DNA from: Nothophaeocryptopus gaeumannii
Lineage: Eukaryota; Ascomycota; Dothideomycetes; Mycosphaerellales; Mycosphaerellaceae
Length of the DNA: 64,000 nt
Reading direction: 5' to 3'
NCBI GenBank assembly: GCA_031771865.1
Contig: JASISA010000029.1
Coordinates: forward strand, 186,001 to 250,000
Both the position numbers and the translations under genes were made by a program. Under the pieces are notes generated by a model. That model searched no databases. It was not told where the DNA came from and saw only the letters and a program-made list of their open reading frames with translations. Positions 22,682 through 33,009 of the stretch are shown here, piece after piece. Each line of letters begins with the position of its first letter. The first letter of the stretch is position 1.

Positions 22682-23146
22682 GTCGTCGCAGAACAAGTAC
22701 TATACCGGGGTTACGGAATGGAAATGAGATTGTTGCGAGGTCAACAGACTGTGCCACAATCAAGTGGTGTTCTGTAATCGTTTCAGCTGCGAACGCCGCA
22801 GTGCATGACGGAAGCTCTCGCATATTCAAGCATGCTTGAGCGATTTCCGCAAGAGGAGATTGATCGCGGGACGATCCCATAGGGCCGATCCTTCCAACCT
22901 TTCGACGCAGGTGGTCGACGGCGTAGACTCCAGGCATCCTGGTTACACAGCTCATTGCTTCATTGGGTAGCTGTCTGTGTCTGAGGTTGTGGGCACTCTT
23001 GTAGCGCCCGTAGCTGCAGCATCTTGGTATTGGTTTCCCGTCAGCTGGCCCACGTCGCAACAGTCAGCAGGCGAGCTCATTACGCTTGATTGATACGAGT
23101 CTATTCCAACATCAGCTGTGTACGTCGTCTGCATTCCAACATCGTC
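22682..23146. promoter_or_regulatory. shared divergent upstream region of MFS and monooxygenase genes
   Basis: 465 bp separate the start codons of the divergently transcribed transporter and FAD monooxygenase. This arrangement is common for co-regulated catabolic or metabolite gene pairs. No specific binding site is identified. Confidence 0.4.
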
Positions 23147-24442
23147 ATGCACGTTCTCATCATCGGCGCAGGCTGTACAGGCCTGCTCATTGCCCAAGGT
23201 CTCCGCAAACACAACGTACGATGCACTGTCTTCGAGAAGAGTCCAAAGGATCGAGCATTCCGTGACTGGAGTATGCTAATGCACTGGGGAAGAGATCACT
23301 TGAAAGCAACAGTCCCAGAAGATATTGCCCATCGCTTCTTCGAAGAATGCGATACAGATCCGAATGCACTTGAGCCGCCCACGGATTTGCACTATCAGCC
23401 AGTCTTCAATGGCAAGACCGGGGAAGTAGTGGTAGACCTTGCTCCACCACCAACAGCAAAAAGATACTCCAGAGCCAAAGCTGTGAAGTTGTTGGGCGAA
23501 GGCATCGAGATCCAATATTCCAAGTCAATCGTCGACATCAAGCTCTCAGGAGTAGGCGACGATAACGCCGTAGAAGTCTTCTTCTCCGACGGCACCTCAG
23601 CCACCGGCAACATTCTCGTCGGCGCAGACTCTGCCAATAGCTTCGTGCGCTCCTGGCTGTTCGATCATGCCGCCTTCGCCAAAGCCTCCGACCTGCCACT
23701 CATAACCTACAACTTCGGTGTCAAGTATCGCGCAGATCTCGCCATCAAACTCCGCAATTTGGACCACCGCCTTCAAAGACTGTGTATCCATCCCGATATT
23801 ACGGCATGGTGGGTGATCATGTCCCACGAAATCCCAGAATTATCAAAGCCCGAAGACTGGGTATTCCAGATGTTCTTCACGTACTGGAACGAAGGCGCAG
23901 AGATCCTGGAGACTTCGGAAGAGAGGCTGAAGCACTTCAAAGAGCTCGGTGCGCAGTATTTTGAGCCTTTTCGATCGGCAGCGCTGTGTGTGGACGAGAA
24001 GACTTTCGTGCCGAAGGATCGATTGAAGTATTGGAAAGAGCCAAGATTGTGGGATTCGAGAGGTGGGAGAGTGACTTTGGCGGGTGACGCTGCGCATCCG
24101 TTTCCTCCTCGTATGTTCTCGATGCATATCGAATGATCGTGGTCCTTTTGCTGACTGTTGGTAGATCGCGGCCAAGGCCTAAACAACTCTTTCCAAGACG
24201 CGGCAAACTTCGTGAAGGCGATCGTGGCAACTTTGGAATCCAAAAATGCGGAGGATAAGGCGGAGACTGCATTGAATAGTGCACTGTCGAAAAACATCAG
24301 TGATTACAATGCTGAAGTTTTTGAGCGCGGAAAGCAGGAGATGGAAGTTTCGGTGAAGCAGGCATATGCTGGAACGCACTTTGAAACGTTCATGAACAGC
24401 GCCATCGTTAAGCATGGCCTTCAACGTGTACCAAAGCAATGA
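23147..24442 (+). CDS. FAD-dependent monooxygenase (PHBH-like), 413 aa, 2 exons
   Basis: Exon 1 is 23147-24110 and exon 2 is 24165-24442, 1242 nt in frame. The intron has GTATGT, a GCTGAC branch site and GGTAG. The start is the ATG that opens directly on the FAD dinucleotide fold MHVLIIGAGCTG (GxGxxG), with the ribose-binding acidic residue in VFEKSP. A DG-like motif ILVGADSANS and the pyrophosphate/ribose motif RVTLAGDAAHPFPP...HRGQGLNNSFQDA follow. The family hydroxylates aromatic or polyketide substrates with NAD(P)H and oxygen in the cytosol. The second glycine of the usual DG motif is replaced by serine. Sitting head-to-head with an organic-anion-type transporter suggests a small uptake-and-oxidation pair, which is inference. 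Confidence 0.87.
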
Positions 24443-24739
24443 TAGATAAAGTATTCTTTGCGATCTCCTCGTGCACATCTCTTCAATTGTGTCCCGCTTT
24501 TCCCTGTTCCCCATCGTCCTTTGCAGCACTTGTCGCTAGTCCGGCAAAGCAGTGCGTCCGCCTATGGCGGCCCGTCGTTCCTGGTCGCTGAATAGATCGA
24601 TCAAGACCGTCGCTCGAGGGGCCTATCAAGCATGATATCAGTGCTGTGAAGACAATACAACGTCTTTACAATTCTCTTCCCCGTTGTAGAGGTCTCTGCA
24701 CCCCGAGTAGGTGAAGTTCTGCTGCTGTAGCCTTGACCA
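24443..24739. other. intergenic, nothing recognised
   Basis: Short spacer with no supported feature. Confidence 0.4.
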
Positions 24740-25579
24740 ATGGCCCAACAGACCGTTGCGGGCTTGGCAGACCCTCCGCTATGTTTACTTACTCCAGCTC
24801 CAAATTCTTACCCTCGCTTCCCTCTCCACGACAAGACAGCAGACAACGTAGGCGTTCCCCAGCACTCCAATCTCGTGTACACATGCTAACTTCTTTGAGA
24901 AGCAGGCAGCATACGAAGACTTTGTAAGTGCTTTCCACCTCCTTCCAGACCGCCGCCGAAGCAAAGGAGGTGGCGACTGTGAGTGAGCGGTCGTTCACCT
25001 ACGCTCACTGCGCACCGGCGGTCGCTGTGTCTCAAAAGCTATACCTTCGACGGTGTACCTATGAGCCACTTCCTGCTGCTGTCGCTTGTTTCGATCGGAT
25101 GAGAGCACTGCTGACATGTGTATTAGTCCAAGACCACAAGACCTCCGCCTCCGCCTCCTCCACCACCGCCGCACACGCCTCCGTATGTATACAGTCATCA
25201 TTTTTCCTTTCTTTCCCCTTTGCAGAAAGAGGAGAAGCAGAGCAGCGCGTTCAGCCCCAGGGCCGCCTCAATATCTGAATGCTGGCGAGATACCTGGACT
25301 GGCCTGGCTAACCTTGGAACAATCGCCACCACTTGGACAGCCCACCGGACCTCACCCGGTATGCCTCTCCACGAGGACTGCAGTACCTACTCTGTTCAGC
25401 TCCAATTCATTGGCATATTGGCTGTCATGAAGCTCCGAGTTCAAGATCTGAGGATCCGGCTCACTCTTGTTCCTGGGCCGCTGACCGAGTCTCACTTCAC
25501 CCTTTTCTCCGGTAGGAATTGGGGTGTCTGTGGTGTCCACCAGCAATTCGTCCGCGCAATCATGCCCTCCGGACCATAA
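24740..25579 (+). CDS. hypothetical multi-exon gene, weak model
   Basis: An ATG at 24740 opens a 36-codon exon (to 24847) ending in HDKTADN. It is followed by a 55-nt intron with a GCTAAC branch site. Exon 2 starts at 24903 (QAAYEDF...) and ends at 24978 before GTGAGT, or earlier at 24923 before GTAAGT. A third exon starts at about 25128 after a CTGAC branch and ATTAG acceptor, and ends at GTATGT (25185). A fourth frame runs from 25225 to 25579. In exon 3 one frame is Ser/Thr/Ala-rich and another is a run of prolines, and splice choice at exon 2 decides between them. No domain is recognised. The splice signals are good individually, the whole is speculative. Confidence 0.35.
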
Positions 25580-25941
25580 CCATTGGTCGAGAACTGTTCC
25601 AGCTTTGGCACCGTTCTACTTTATCATGGACCAGGGCTCATGATTGATCTCCTCCGGCATACTCGAGACCATGGTCCTTGGCTACACTTCAGCCGAGGCA
25701 TACTACTCGATACTCTTGGGATCCCGTCCGAATAGCTTGGCGTTTGGACTGTATAATCGGACGCGAATCTCCAGATCAACCACCAGCACCTTGCCTTCCA
25801 GGGCCATCCCAAGTCAAGCTCCTCTGGATCAGATCTCCGAGACCAGGCGATTGCTTTTGGATGCTGTGGGCTGTTCTCTCGTTGCCTTCTCGATCGTTCT
25901 TTCACCTGCTATGCTCGTCAATGCTATTCCTGTGTGTATAG

Positions 25942-26220
25942 ATGTGCCGCTTCATCCAGTACCACCGCCGCTGCGCCAATCGCCCGTGCCGCAATGTGGC
26001 CACTGCGTACGTGGTCGTACGCGGCGGCGGTTGTCATCTCGCGATGGGCGACCTCGTCTGGGCGTTCTCGCGGTGCCCCAACAGGCGGTGGTGGCAAGCC
26101 CACCCTAGGGTGGCTTGGCTGCCACGCCATTGGCAGTTTCGGTGCCCGGCGTGCGCCTTCCCACCGCCGCCGCCACCTCCACCTCCACCTCCGCCGCCAG
26201 CAGCGGCAAGCGCTTGGTAA
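25942..26220 (+). CDS. small Cys/Trp-rich protein with poly-proline tail, 92 aa
   Basis: The open frame starts MCRFIQYHRRCANRPCRN, with Cys, His and Arg spaced as in small fungal Cys-rich proteins beginning MCxF/Y. It continues with several Trp-Arg pairs and ends in a 13-proline run encoded by a CCN microsatellite (about 26160-26205). There is no signal peptide. The opposite strand and other frames are also open here, so coding status is uncertain. Confidence 0.35.
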   Translation: MCRFIQYHRRCANRPCRNVATAYVVVRGGGCHLAMGDLVWAFSRCPNRRWWQAHPRVAWLPRHWQFRCPACAFPPPPPPPPPPPPPAAASAW

Positions 26221-26310
26221 GTACTTTTCACCTTTAACCTGATTCCAACAGTCGAGCAAGCAAGCAAGCAGCAGTCTGCGAAAATTAGCAACTTTCTACG
26301 AGTCTGGCGT

Positions 26311-26850
26311 CAACTCCCTGGCCGACTGGAGCACACTGTACCTTCGAAGGCAGCATCCTGGATTCGCCGCGAGCTCCAGGACAGAACGACTTTCCACGGG
26401 CCTAATGTCGACTTCCTGGTCGTCTGTACTCTGTCATACCTTCGAAGACAGAGCAATGTGTTCGCATCCAATCTTCAGGATAAAGCAACTTTCCTTGGGT
26501 CTAACATCAACTTCCTGCCTGGCTGGCGGGCTGGCGCACTGCACTCCTTTGAAGGCATGATCGTGTATTCACTCCCAATCTCCAGGATAGAACAGCTTTC
26601 TGCGGCTCCAATGTCCACTTCCTGGCCGGCTGGAACACTTTGCACCATCGAAAACAGGATCATATTTTAGCTTCCGATAACATCCAGCTATCTCAAAGCA
26701 AGAAGTGATCTCCGGGCATTCCCAGCTTTCCACCAATCTAGAGTCGACTTCCTGGCTGGCTGAAGCGCTTGACACCTTCGAAGGCAAGATCGTGTGCTCG
26801 CACCAAATCACCTTTAAAACACTCCAGGTAGGAGGCGCTCTCCAGACAAT
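26311..26850. repeat. degenerate tandem repeat, five ~100-130 bp units
   Basis: An anchor reading roughly MACTTCCTGGCYGGCTG begins at about 26311, 26410, 26509, 26615 and 26744, giving spacings of 99, 99, 106 and 129 bp. Each is followed about 25-40 bp later by a CCTTCGAAGGCA-like word (26341, 26441, 26551, 26645, 26779) and then by a GATCGTGT-like word in most copies. Copies are well diverged. Weaker versions of these words recur to about 27500. No repeat family is recognised. Confidence 0.65.
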
Positions 26851-27698
26851 ACCAGCTTTCCATGGGCTCAACCGCATATTCGATGGTGGGCAAAGCAAGC
26901 ACCCGTCTCGAGCATCGGCCCGTGAATTGGTCCACCTCTTCGCAGTGCATCCTTCAAGCAATCAGCGATGTCTACACAGCGACCAGTACCAACGACTCCA
27001 ACTTCCAGTTCCTGTTCATCAAAAGATGATCTGATCCTGAGAAGCTGAATTATGGACAACGCGCATATCGACTATGCGTCTGCAAGCAAGCAACGACCTC
27101 CACGCAGCGGCTACTTCCCATGGCGTCGAGTCCCAACTCCTGGTATGAGCACCGAGCGGATTCTGGGAAGCCGGATCGTGTACTTTCCATGTACTTTCAG
27201 AATATCGCCCATGTCCTTTTGCTCAAGCGCCGAGCAATCTCGAAGCAGCGGCCACTCTTTGCGGTCCTTCCTTGAGCAGCGACCTCTACGCAACATCAGC
27301 CTTTCATCACTTCAGTCTCAGCTTGCCGGCCGAGTGTGTCAACTCCCTCTTTGGCAGAATGAATACTGGACATTTCCCAGCACTTGGCACACACTCCGGA
27401 GTGGATCTCCGGATACCGCCCGGGGTTCCCTCGCTGCCTGGATTCCGTTTTCACATGTTTCCATCCTCCGAATGACACTCCCGGATCGAATCACTTCGGC
27501 CTCACTGGAATGGAGAAGACTTGCTGGCTTGCTCGACTGACTGGACTCCGCTTTCACACACACGTGACGTCGTGAGCTCGGCGCGGCCCGCCCTTCCGCC
27601 TCCGCAAAGCTTGGCCCCGCGTCGCGTTTCCCTTCACTTCCGCCCCGCGTTCACCTTTCCCTCTCCATCCCACTAATCTGCTCCCAGAGTCCGCCAAC
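26851..27698. other. repeat-like spacer and promoter of the SNF2 gene
   Basis: Open frames on both strands are motif-free. The final 130 bp is GC- and CT-rich, consistent with a housekeeping promoter and leader. Confidence 0.4.
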
Positions 27699-30593
27699 AT
27701 GCTGACCGACGACGACGAACTCGAGTTCGTCATGGAACGCCGCGGCGCCGCCGGCAGAGCCGGCACCAGCAAACCGGAGAGAGCGCGCGGAGAACAGATC
27801 GCCTTCTTCAGCGACAGCGAGGACGACCTGGACAAGAAGACGGCAGAGAAGAAGCCAAAGAAGCGCAAGGCCGCCACCTCCACCTTCTCCACCACCACCA
27901 AACGCGCCAAGACTGGCGGAAAGAGCCTTGTGGGACGCCGAAAGCTCCCGAAGCCGAAGAAGGCCGCAGACGACTCTCCAGAGACGACGGACGAGGAAAC
28001 GGCCCTGCTCGAAGAGACACTGCCACAGTATCTGCAGACCAGACGGAAGCAGTGGCAAGGTGGGGTGAAAGCACCTCCCCAATATGACAATATCGACGGT
28101 CTGGCCGTCACAGAAGAGCTCGAGGAGAAGCCTCACCTGCCTGGAGTTGTGCCCTGCCGAGACTACGAGGATATCGATCTCGACGCTGGTGGAATTGTCC
28201 CTGCCTCCATAGGCATATTCCTAAAGCCCTACCAGATCGAGGGCGCGGAGTGGCTGTACAGCCTTTATGTCCGCCAGAGAGGCGGCATCCTCGGCGATGA
28301 CATGGGTCTCGGCAAAACCATTCAGGTTATTGCCTTCCTGACAGCAGCATTTGGCAAGACTGGCGACGAGAGAGACGCCAAGCGGATGCGCAAGGTCCGT
28401 AAGCAAGACGAGACCCGCTTCTACCCCAGGATCCTCATAGTGTGTCCAGGAACACTCATGGAGAACTGGCAATCAGAGCTGAACCGATGGGGCTGGTGGC
28501 ACGCCTACAAGTATCACGGCTCAAGCACAAGCAAAGACGAAGCTATCTCAGCAGCAAGCAGCGGACGACTCGAGATCATGATGACAACCTATGCTACCTA
28601 CGCCAAAGACGAAGATATCATCAACCAGGTAGAGTGGGACTGCGTAATCGCCGACGAATGCCACCAGATCAAAGAGCGCAAGTCACTCACGACCAAAGCA
28701 ATGAACAACGTCAATGCTCTCTGCCGGATCGGACTCAGTGGAACCTCGATACAGAACAAGTACGAAGAACTCTGGACACTCCTCAACTGGGCCAACCCAG
28801 GCGCCGTTCAATCCATTGCTGCCTGGAAACGCCTGATCTGCTTACCATTAAAGATGGGACAGAGTCACGATGCCACGATGCCACAGCTATCAAAGGCCAG
28901 GAAGACAGCACACGACCTCGTCAAACACCTCCTACCCAAGTTCTTCATACGCCGGACCAAAGCACTCATTGCACACCAAATGCCCAAGAAGAGCGATCGC
29001 GTCATCTTTTGTCCACTCACAGAGACTCAAGTGGAAGCCTACAGCAATTCCATCGATCACGAGTTGATACATGCAATTCGCGACTCTTCCAAGCCATGCT
29101 ACTGCGGATCTGGCAAGAAGCAAGGCTCGTGCTGCGTACAAGAAGTTGAGGGATTTGGTCAATGGAAGAACCAAGTCTTTCCAGCGCTCGTCACCATACA
29201 GAAGATATGCAATCATCTTGGTCTGATGGTACCTGCTGGCGAAGCTGACCCAGAGAGACATGAAAAGGACCTCGAGAAGCTGCAAATCGCCCTACCGGAC
29301 CGATGGAAGGACATGTACTCCCACCGCGACAACATCAAGATGCACGCCAACACCGAATTCTGCGGAAAGTGGAAAGTGTTGAGGAAGCTGCTCAAATTGT
29401 GGTACGACAACGGCGACAAAGTCCTCGTCTTCTCACACTCCGTCCGACTACTGAAGATGCTCTCCATGCTGTTCAAGCTGAACACGAGCTACAATGTTTC
29501 CTACTTGGATGGCAGCATGCAACTCGACGAACGCCAACAGGCTGTCGATGATTACAACGCTGACCCATCACAATTCGTCTTCTTAATATCCACCAAAGCC
29601 GGCGGCGTCGGACTCAACATCACAAGCGCGAACAAAGTAGTCATCATGGATCCAAACTGGAATCCAGCATACGACCTACAAGCGCAGGACAGAGCATACC
29701 GCATCGGACAGACCAAGGACGTCGAAGTTTTTCGCCTAGTTTCCGTCGGGACTGTCGAGGAAATCGTGTACGCACGCCAGATCTACAAACAGCAGCAAGC
29801 CAACATTGGCTACAATGCTTCCGTCGAGCGACGATATTTCAAAGGTGTACAAGGCGAGAAAGACCACAAAGGTGAGATCTTCGGCCTGCACAACCTCTTC
29901 GCAGAGCACGAAGGACACATCAAGCTTCGCGACATTGTCAACAAGACCAACATAGCAGAGACCCGAGCAGGTGTCGAAATCGCCGGCCTCGACTGGGAAG
30001 CGAGCCAAGAAGACGAGGACGGCCTGACTCCTTTCGGTAACGATGTCAAAGAAGATCTGGGTATGAGCATGCTAGCAGCCGAGATCATTGACGAGCCGAG
30101 CCACAAACGCAAGGTCGCGAAAGAAGTGGCGAAGAAAGACCCGGTCCAAGCTATCTTGGCATCTGCCGGAGTCGAATACACACATGAGAACGCAGAGGTC
30201 ATCGGAACCTCGAAGATCGAGACGAAGATCTCCAGCCGAGCACAGAAAGCCGGCAATGACATTGACTATATCAACGAGAAAGCATTCGCTCGAAACACGC
30301 GGTCGCAAGCAGACGACCGTGTATACCAAGAAGGACATAACCAGGACCAGGACGCCGAAGACGATGAAGCAATCGACTTCAACGACGACCTCGGCAAAGT
30401 CCGCTACAAATATCGTCCCACAGAAGAGGTCCGCAAGCGTCAGTTCTGCACCATGGCGAAGATGTTAGGCTTCGACGACGTTACGGAATTTGCTTTGGTG
30501 GTGGAAGGTTGGACTCAGGAACAGAGACGAGATTGTCTCGAGAAGTTTTACAAGGACCGCAGAGCTGCATTGGCTGCTGAGAAGAAGGTCTGA
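27699..30593 (+). CDS. ERCC6L2: SNF2-family DNA-dependent ATPase, ERCC6L2-like, 964 aa
   Basis: A single exon. Residues 1-150 are charged and low-complexity with nuclear-localisation-like Lys/Arg clusters (KKPKKRKA). The SNF2 core begins near residue 172 (LKPYQIEGAEWLYSLY), with Walker A GDDMGLGKT and box II ADECHQ (near 317). The RecA2 lobe has VLVFSHSVRLLKML (near 574), TKAGGVGLNITSA and QDRAYRIGQ. Between the lobes (near 466) lies a cysteine cluster CYCGSGKKQGSCC resembling a SEC-C zinc motif. The C-terminal part after about residue 720 fits the extension seen in ERCC6L2-type proteins. That family acts in double-strand-break repair and replication stress in the nucleus. A second in-frame ATG lies at 27732. 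The main alternative is a CSB/Rad26-type paralogue. Confidence 0.85.
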   Translation: MLTDDDELEFVMERRGAAGRAGTSKPERARGEQIAFFSDSEDDLDKKTAEKKPKKRKAATSTFSTTTKRAKTGGKSLVGRRKLPKPKKAADDSPETTDEETALLEETLPQYLQTRRKQWQGGVKAPPQYDNIDGLAVTEELEEKPHLPGVVPCRDYEDIDLDAGGIVPASIGIFLKPYQIEGAEWLYSLYVRQRGGILGDDMGLGKTIQVIAFLTAAFGKTGDERDAKRMRKVRKQDETRFYPRILIVCPGTLMENWQSELNRWGWWHAYKYHGSSTSKDEAISAASSGRLEIMMTTYATYAKDEDIINQVEWDCVIADECHQIKERKSLTTKAMNNVNALCRIGLSGTSIQNKYEELWTLLNWANPGAVQSIAAWKRLICLPLKMGQSHDATMPQLSKARKTAHDLVKHLLPKFFIRRTKALIAHQMPKKSDRVIFCPLTETQVEAYSNSIDHELIHAIRDSSKPCYCGSGKKQGSCCVQEVEGFGQWKNQVFPALVTIQKICNHLGLMVPAGEADPERHEKDLEKLQIALPDRWKDMYSHRDNIKMHANTEFCGKWKVLRKLLKLWYDNGDKVLVFSHSVRLLKMLSMLFKLNTSYNVSYLDGSMQLDERQQAVDDYNADPSQFVFLISTKAGGVGLNITSANKVVIMDPNWNPAYDLQAQDRAYRIGQTKDVEVFRLVSVGTVEEIVYARQIYKQQQANIGYNASVERRYFKGVQGEKDHKGEIFGLHNLFAEHEGHIKLRDIVNKTNIAETRAGVEIAGLDWEASQEDEDGLTPFGNDVKEDLGMSMLAAEIIDEPSHKRKVAKEVAKKDPVQAILASAGVEYTHENAEVIGTSKIETKISSRAQKAGNDIDYINEKAFARNTRSQADDRVYQEGHNQDQDAEDDEAIDFNDDLGKVRYKYRPTEEVRKRQFCTMAKMLGFDDVTEFALVVEGWTQEQRRDCLEKFYKDRRAALAAEKKV

Positions 30594-31278
30594 TTGATTG
30601 TTTGATTGCAACGTTCTCCGAAAGTTGCATTAGCATATGATACCCACGAGCATGGATACGGAAGCATGAAATTATGATGATACGAATGAGATACCCACAC
30701 GAATGCATTACAGGCGGGCAGGCCGCAAGGCTAGCTAGCTGGTGATACCAATATGAATGATTGCTTTGACTGCTTGCTTCTCTTCCGCACCTTCTCATAG
30801 TATGTGCGTCAACTTGTAGTCCGTTGCCATGAAATGACCATGGTAAAATGGAGACTTCTGTCGTGCGAATGGTGCCATGTAGCTCGCTTCTCTTTGGCTG
30901 TCCATTCTTCTGCGCGCCTCGAGCGTACTCCCTGTAGTTGACCTGCTGCTCACAAACTGAGAGCTGGTGAGTGGAGGCACGTGCGCGTTGACCCAGCCTT
31001 CCTGGGAGAAACATTTGAGATTGAGCCGGGCCGTGTGGAGATGCAGCTCGATGCATATGTAGTGAGGAAGGAAGTCAAGACCGATGATGATTTTGTGTAT
31101 AAGCAGTATACAGTCATACCAAACACTTTGCTGACCGCCAGCGCCTTGCTAATGAACATAAACCCACACTTTTGTTGTTCTTCCCGCCTAAGCTCGTGTC
31201 TTAAACCAAAATACACCTCTCGTCCTTTTTGAAGTATACGCATGTACAGCACCACCTCTTTCCTCGTCTCCTTTCTTC
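30594..31278. other. convergent 3' region
   Basis: Lies between the stops of the SNF2 and FMP42-like genes. No supported gene. Confidence 0.45.
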
Positions 31279-33009
31279 TCAATTCGTCCCATACCCCTCA
31301 TGTCCATGCGGCCGATTCACTTCCGCCCCGTCCGCCCCAGGCATCAGCCTCTCCTCCGCCTCCTCCGCTTCCTCCCTTACCATCTCTTTCTGAATCGTAT
31401 AGCTCTTTCTCCACACATACCCCACAAGAACTACTCCCACAGCCAATGCGACACCAAGCAAGATAACATTGACGGGTATTGGACTATTCTCAAAGACTTT
31501 ATGTGTCAGTGCATCCAACCCCGCCTGAACGAAATTAAACAATCCCGCAAGACAAATGATTAGTCCGTAGACCTTCCCGAAGGTTTGGAAACCGAAGACT
31601 TTGGCTGCGTAGTCGCTCACAGCCGTGTAGTAGAGTGGTCGATAAACCACGAAGAGGATGATGTTCGCGTAAGCGGCCCACATTTCCGGGATAACACCAA
31701 AGACACCGATGGCGGTTGCGATCCCGACCAGCAGCGTCAGTACGAATGGTGTGGAAGTGTGGTCGAGGACAAGGCCGATAAATGGTACAGCCACGACGCC
31801 TCCGAGCGGAAGGGCAACGTCGAAGAATTCGTTCACCTGAACAGCGCGGGGTTCGGAATGGAGGAGTTCGCTGTACTGTGTTCGGACAGTTGCGACAAAG
31901 TAGTTAATGCGAAGCATTTGTACGACTGTGAAGAGCGTAATGAGGATCCACCAGGGCGAGTAGATCTGTTGGAGCACAGATTTCCCATGCATAGCTCCAA
32001 AGACACCCGATCTGAAGGCTTTCTGCTCCTCTTTTTTGACTTGTTCGTCCCCGGTCTTGGATCCAAGTAGCGCGGAAATTTCCGAAGCGACGCTCTCGCG
32101 GTGTTGACGGCAGTTGGTCTGGGTGCGACGTCTTTGCTCGTCGTCGGCAATATCTTCATCGGAGGAATGGATCTCTGCTGCAGAATCCTCGGCTTGCTTG
32201 ACGAGCTCGCCAACAGTTTTGTACGATTTGTAGGGCATGACCGCGAGTTGTGCGATGAGGATGAGCACAGGAACGATGAGGTAGATGAGGAAGAACTTCT
32301 TCGTGGAGAAGGAGCCATTTGTGCCTTGGTAGATTAGTCGGAACGCGAGAAATACGGCGCTGGAGGTGTCGAAGGCTCCGGTCAGTAGGGCGAGGACTAG
32401 TCCGGAGTGTTGTGGGAAAGTGTTGCTGAGCTGGAACGACGAGATGAAGACGAAGGGTCCCCCAATCGCAAGGAAGAGGTAGCCCGGGATATAGGCATCG
32501 AATGTGTCTGCCAAGTCTGATGCGAACGCGAGGAAGAGCGCACCAAGGGTCAGGAAGACGCAGCCGACTATGCTTGCAATTCGTGGGCCGAAGCGGTCCA
32601 GGATTGTGCCTACGGGCAGCGCGCAGACGTTCGTGCTGACCGCCGCGACGGTGAACATCAGGTTCAGGCGTATCTCTTGTCCATAGCATACCCACACCCC
32701 ATCTTCCAATTCTTGCTTCGTACATTGATCTCGATAGACGCCTTCTGAGACGAAGACTGGTTTGATTGCCGCAAACCCGAAAATGACTCCCGCTGCGAGC
32801 AGACAGTAGACCACCGCAATGGCGACTTGTACTATCCTCTTCCCTCTGCTAACATCGATGGCGGCGACGGGCGGTAGTTCCACAACTGGAGGCGTCCATT
32901 CTCCTACAGGGTTGAAAGAGAGCTTCCGTCTTTCGGAGCCGGTCGGTGATTGTGTGCGAGTCCAGCGATCGAAGGACTCCATCGAGGAGCGGCGTTCGTA
33001 CATGGCCAT
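31279..33009 (-). CDS. FMP42: MFS transporter, FMP42/SLC43-like, 576 aa
   Basis: An intronless gene. The product has a ~55-residue hydrophilic N-terminus, then 12 predicted membrane helices in two halves with a long charged central loop (about residues 280-345, rich in Glu, Asp and Arg). The first half carries KPVFVSEGVYRDQC and GTILDRFGPRIASIVG (the MFS motif A-like D-R-F-G-P-R loop). The second half has VPFIGLVLDHTSTPF. This pattern matches yeast Fmp42 and animal SLC43 amino-acid transporters. Yeast Fmp42 has been detected with mitochondria or vacuole. The fungal substrate is not established. The annotated start at 33009 is followed by an in-frame ATG two codons later. Confidence 0.85.
   Translation of the reverse strand: MAMYERRSSMESFDRWTRTQSPTGSERRKLSFNPVGEWTPPVVELPPVAAIDVSRGKRIVQVAIAVVYCLLAAGVIFGFAAIKPVFVSEGVYRDQCTKQELEDGVWVCYGQEIRLNLMFTVAAVSTNVCALPVGTILDRFGPRIASIVGCVFLTLGALFLAFASDLADTFDAYIPGYLFLAIGGPFVFISSFQLSNTFPQHSGLVLALLTGAFDTSSAVFLAFRLIYQGTNGSFSTKKFFLIYLIVPVLILIAQLAVMPYKSYKTVGELVKQAEDSAAEIHSSDEDIADDEQRRRTQTNCRQHRESVASEISALLGSKTGDEQVKKEEQKAFRSGVFGAMHGKSVLQQIYSPWWILITLFTVVQMLRINYFVATVRTQYSELLHSEPRAVQVNEFFDVALPLGGVVAVPFIGLVLDHTSTPFVLTLLVGIATAIGVFGVIPEMWAAYANIILFVVYRPLYYTAVSDYAAKVFGFQTFGKVYGLIICLAGLFNFVQAGLDALTHKVFENSPIPVNVILLGVALAVGVVLVGYVWRKSYTIQKEMVREEAEEAEERLMPGADGAEVNRPHGHEGYGTN

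Noticed and set aside
30481..31056. 191-codon minus-strand frame between the SNF2 and MFS genes
   Set aside because: It overlaps the 3' end of a certain gene, with no motif.
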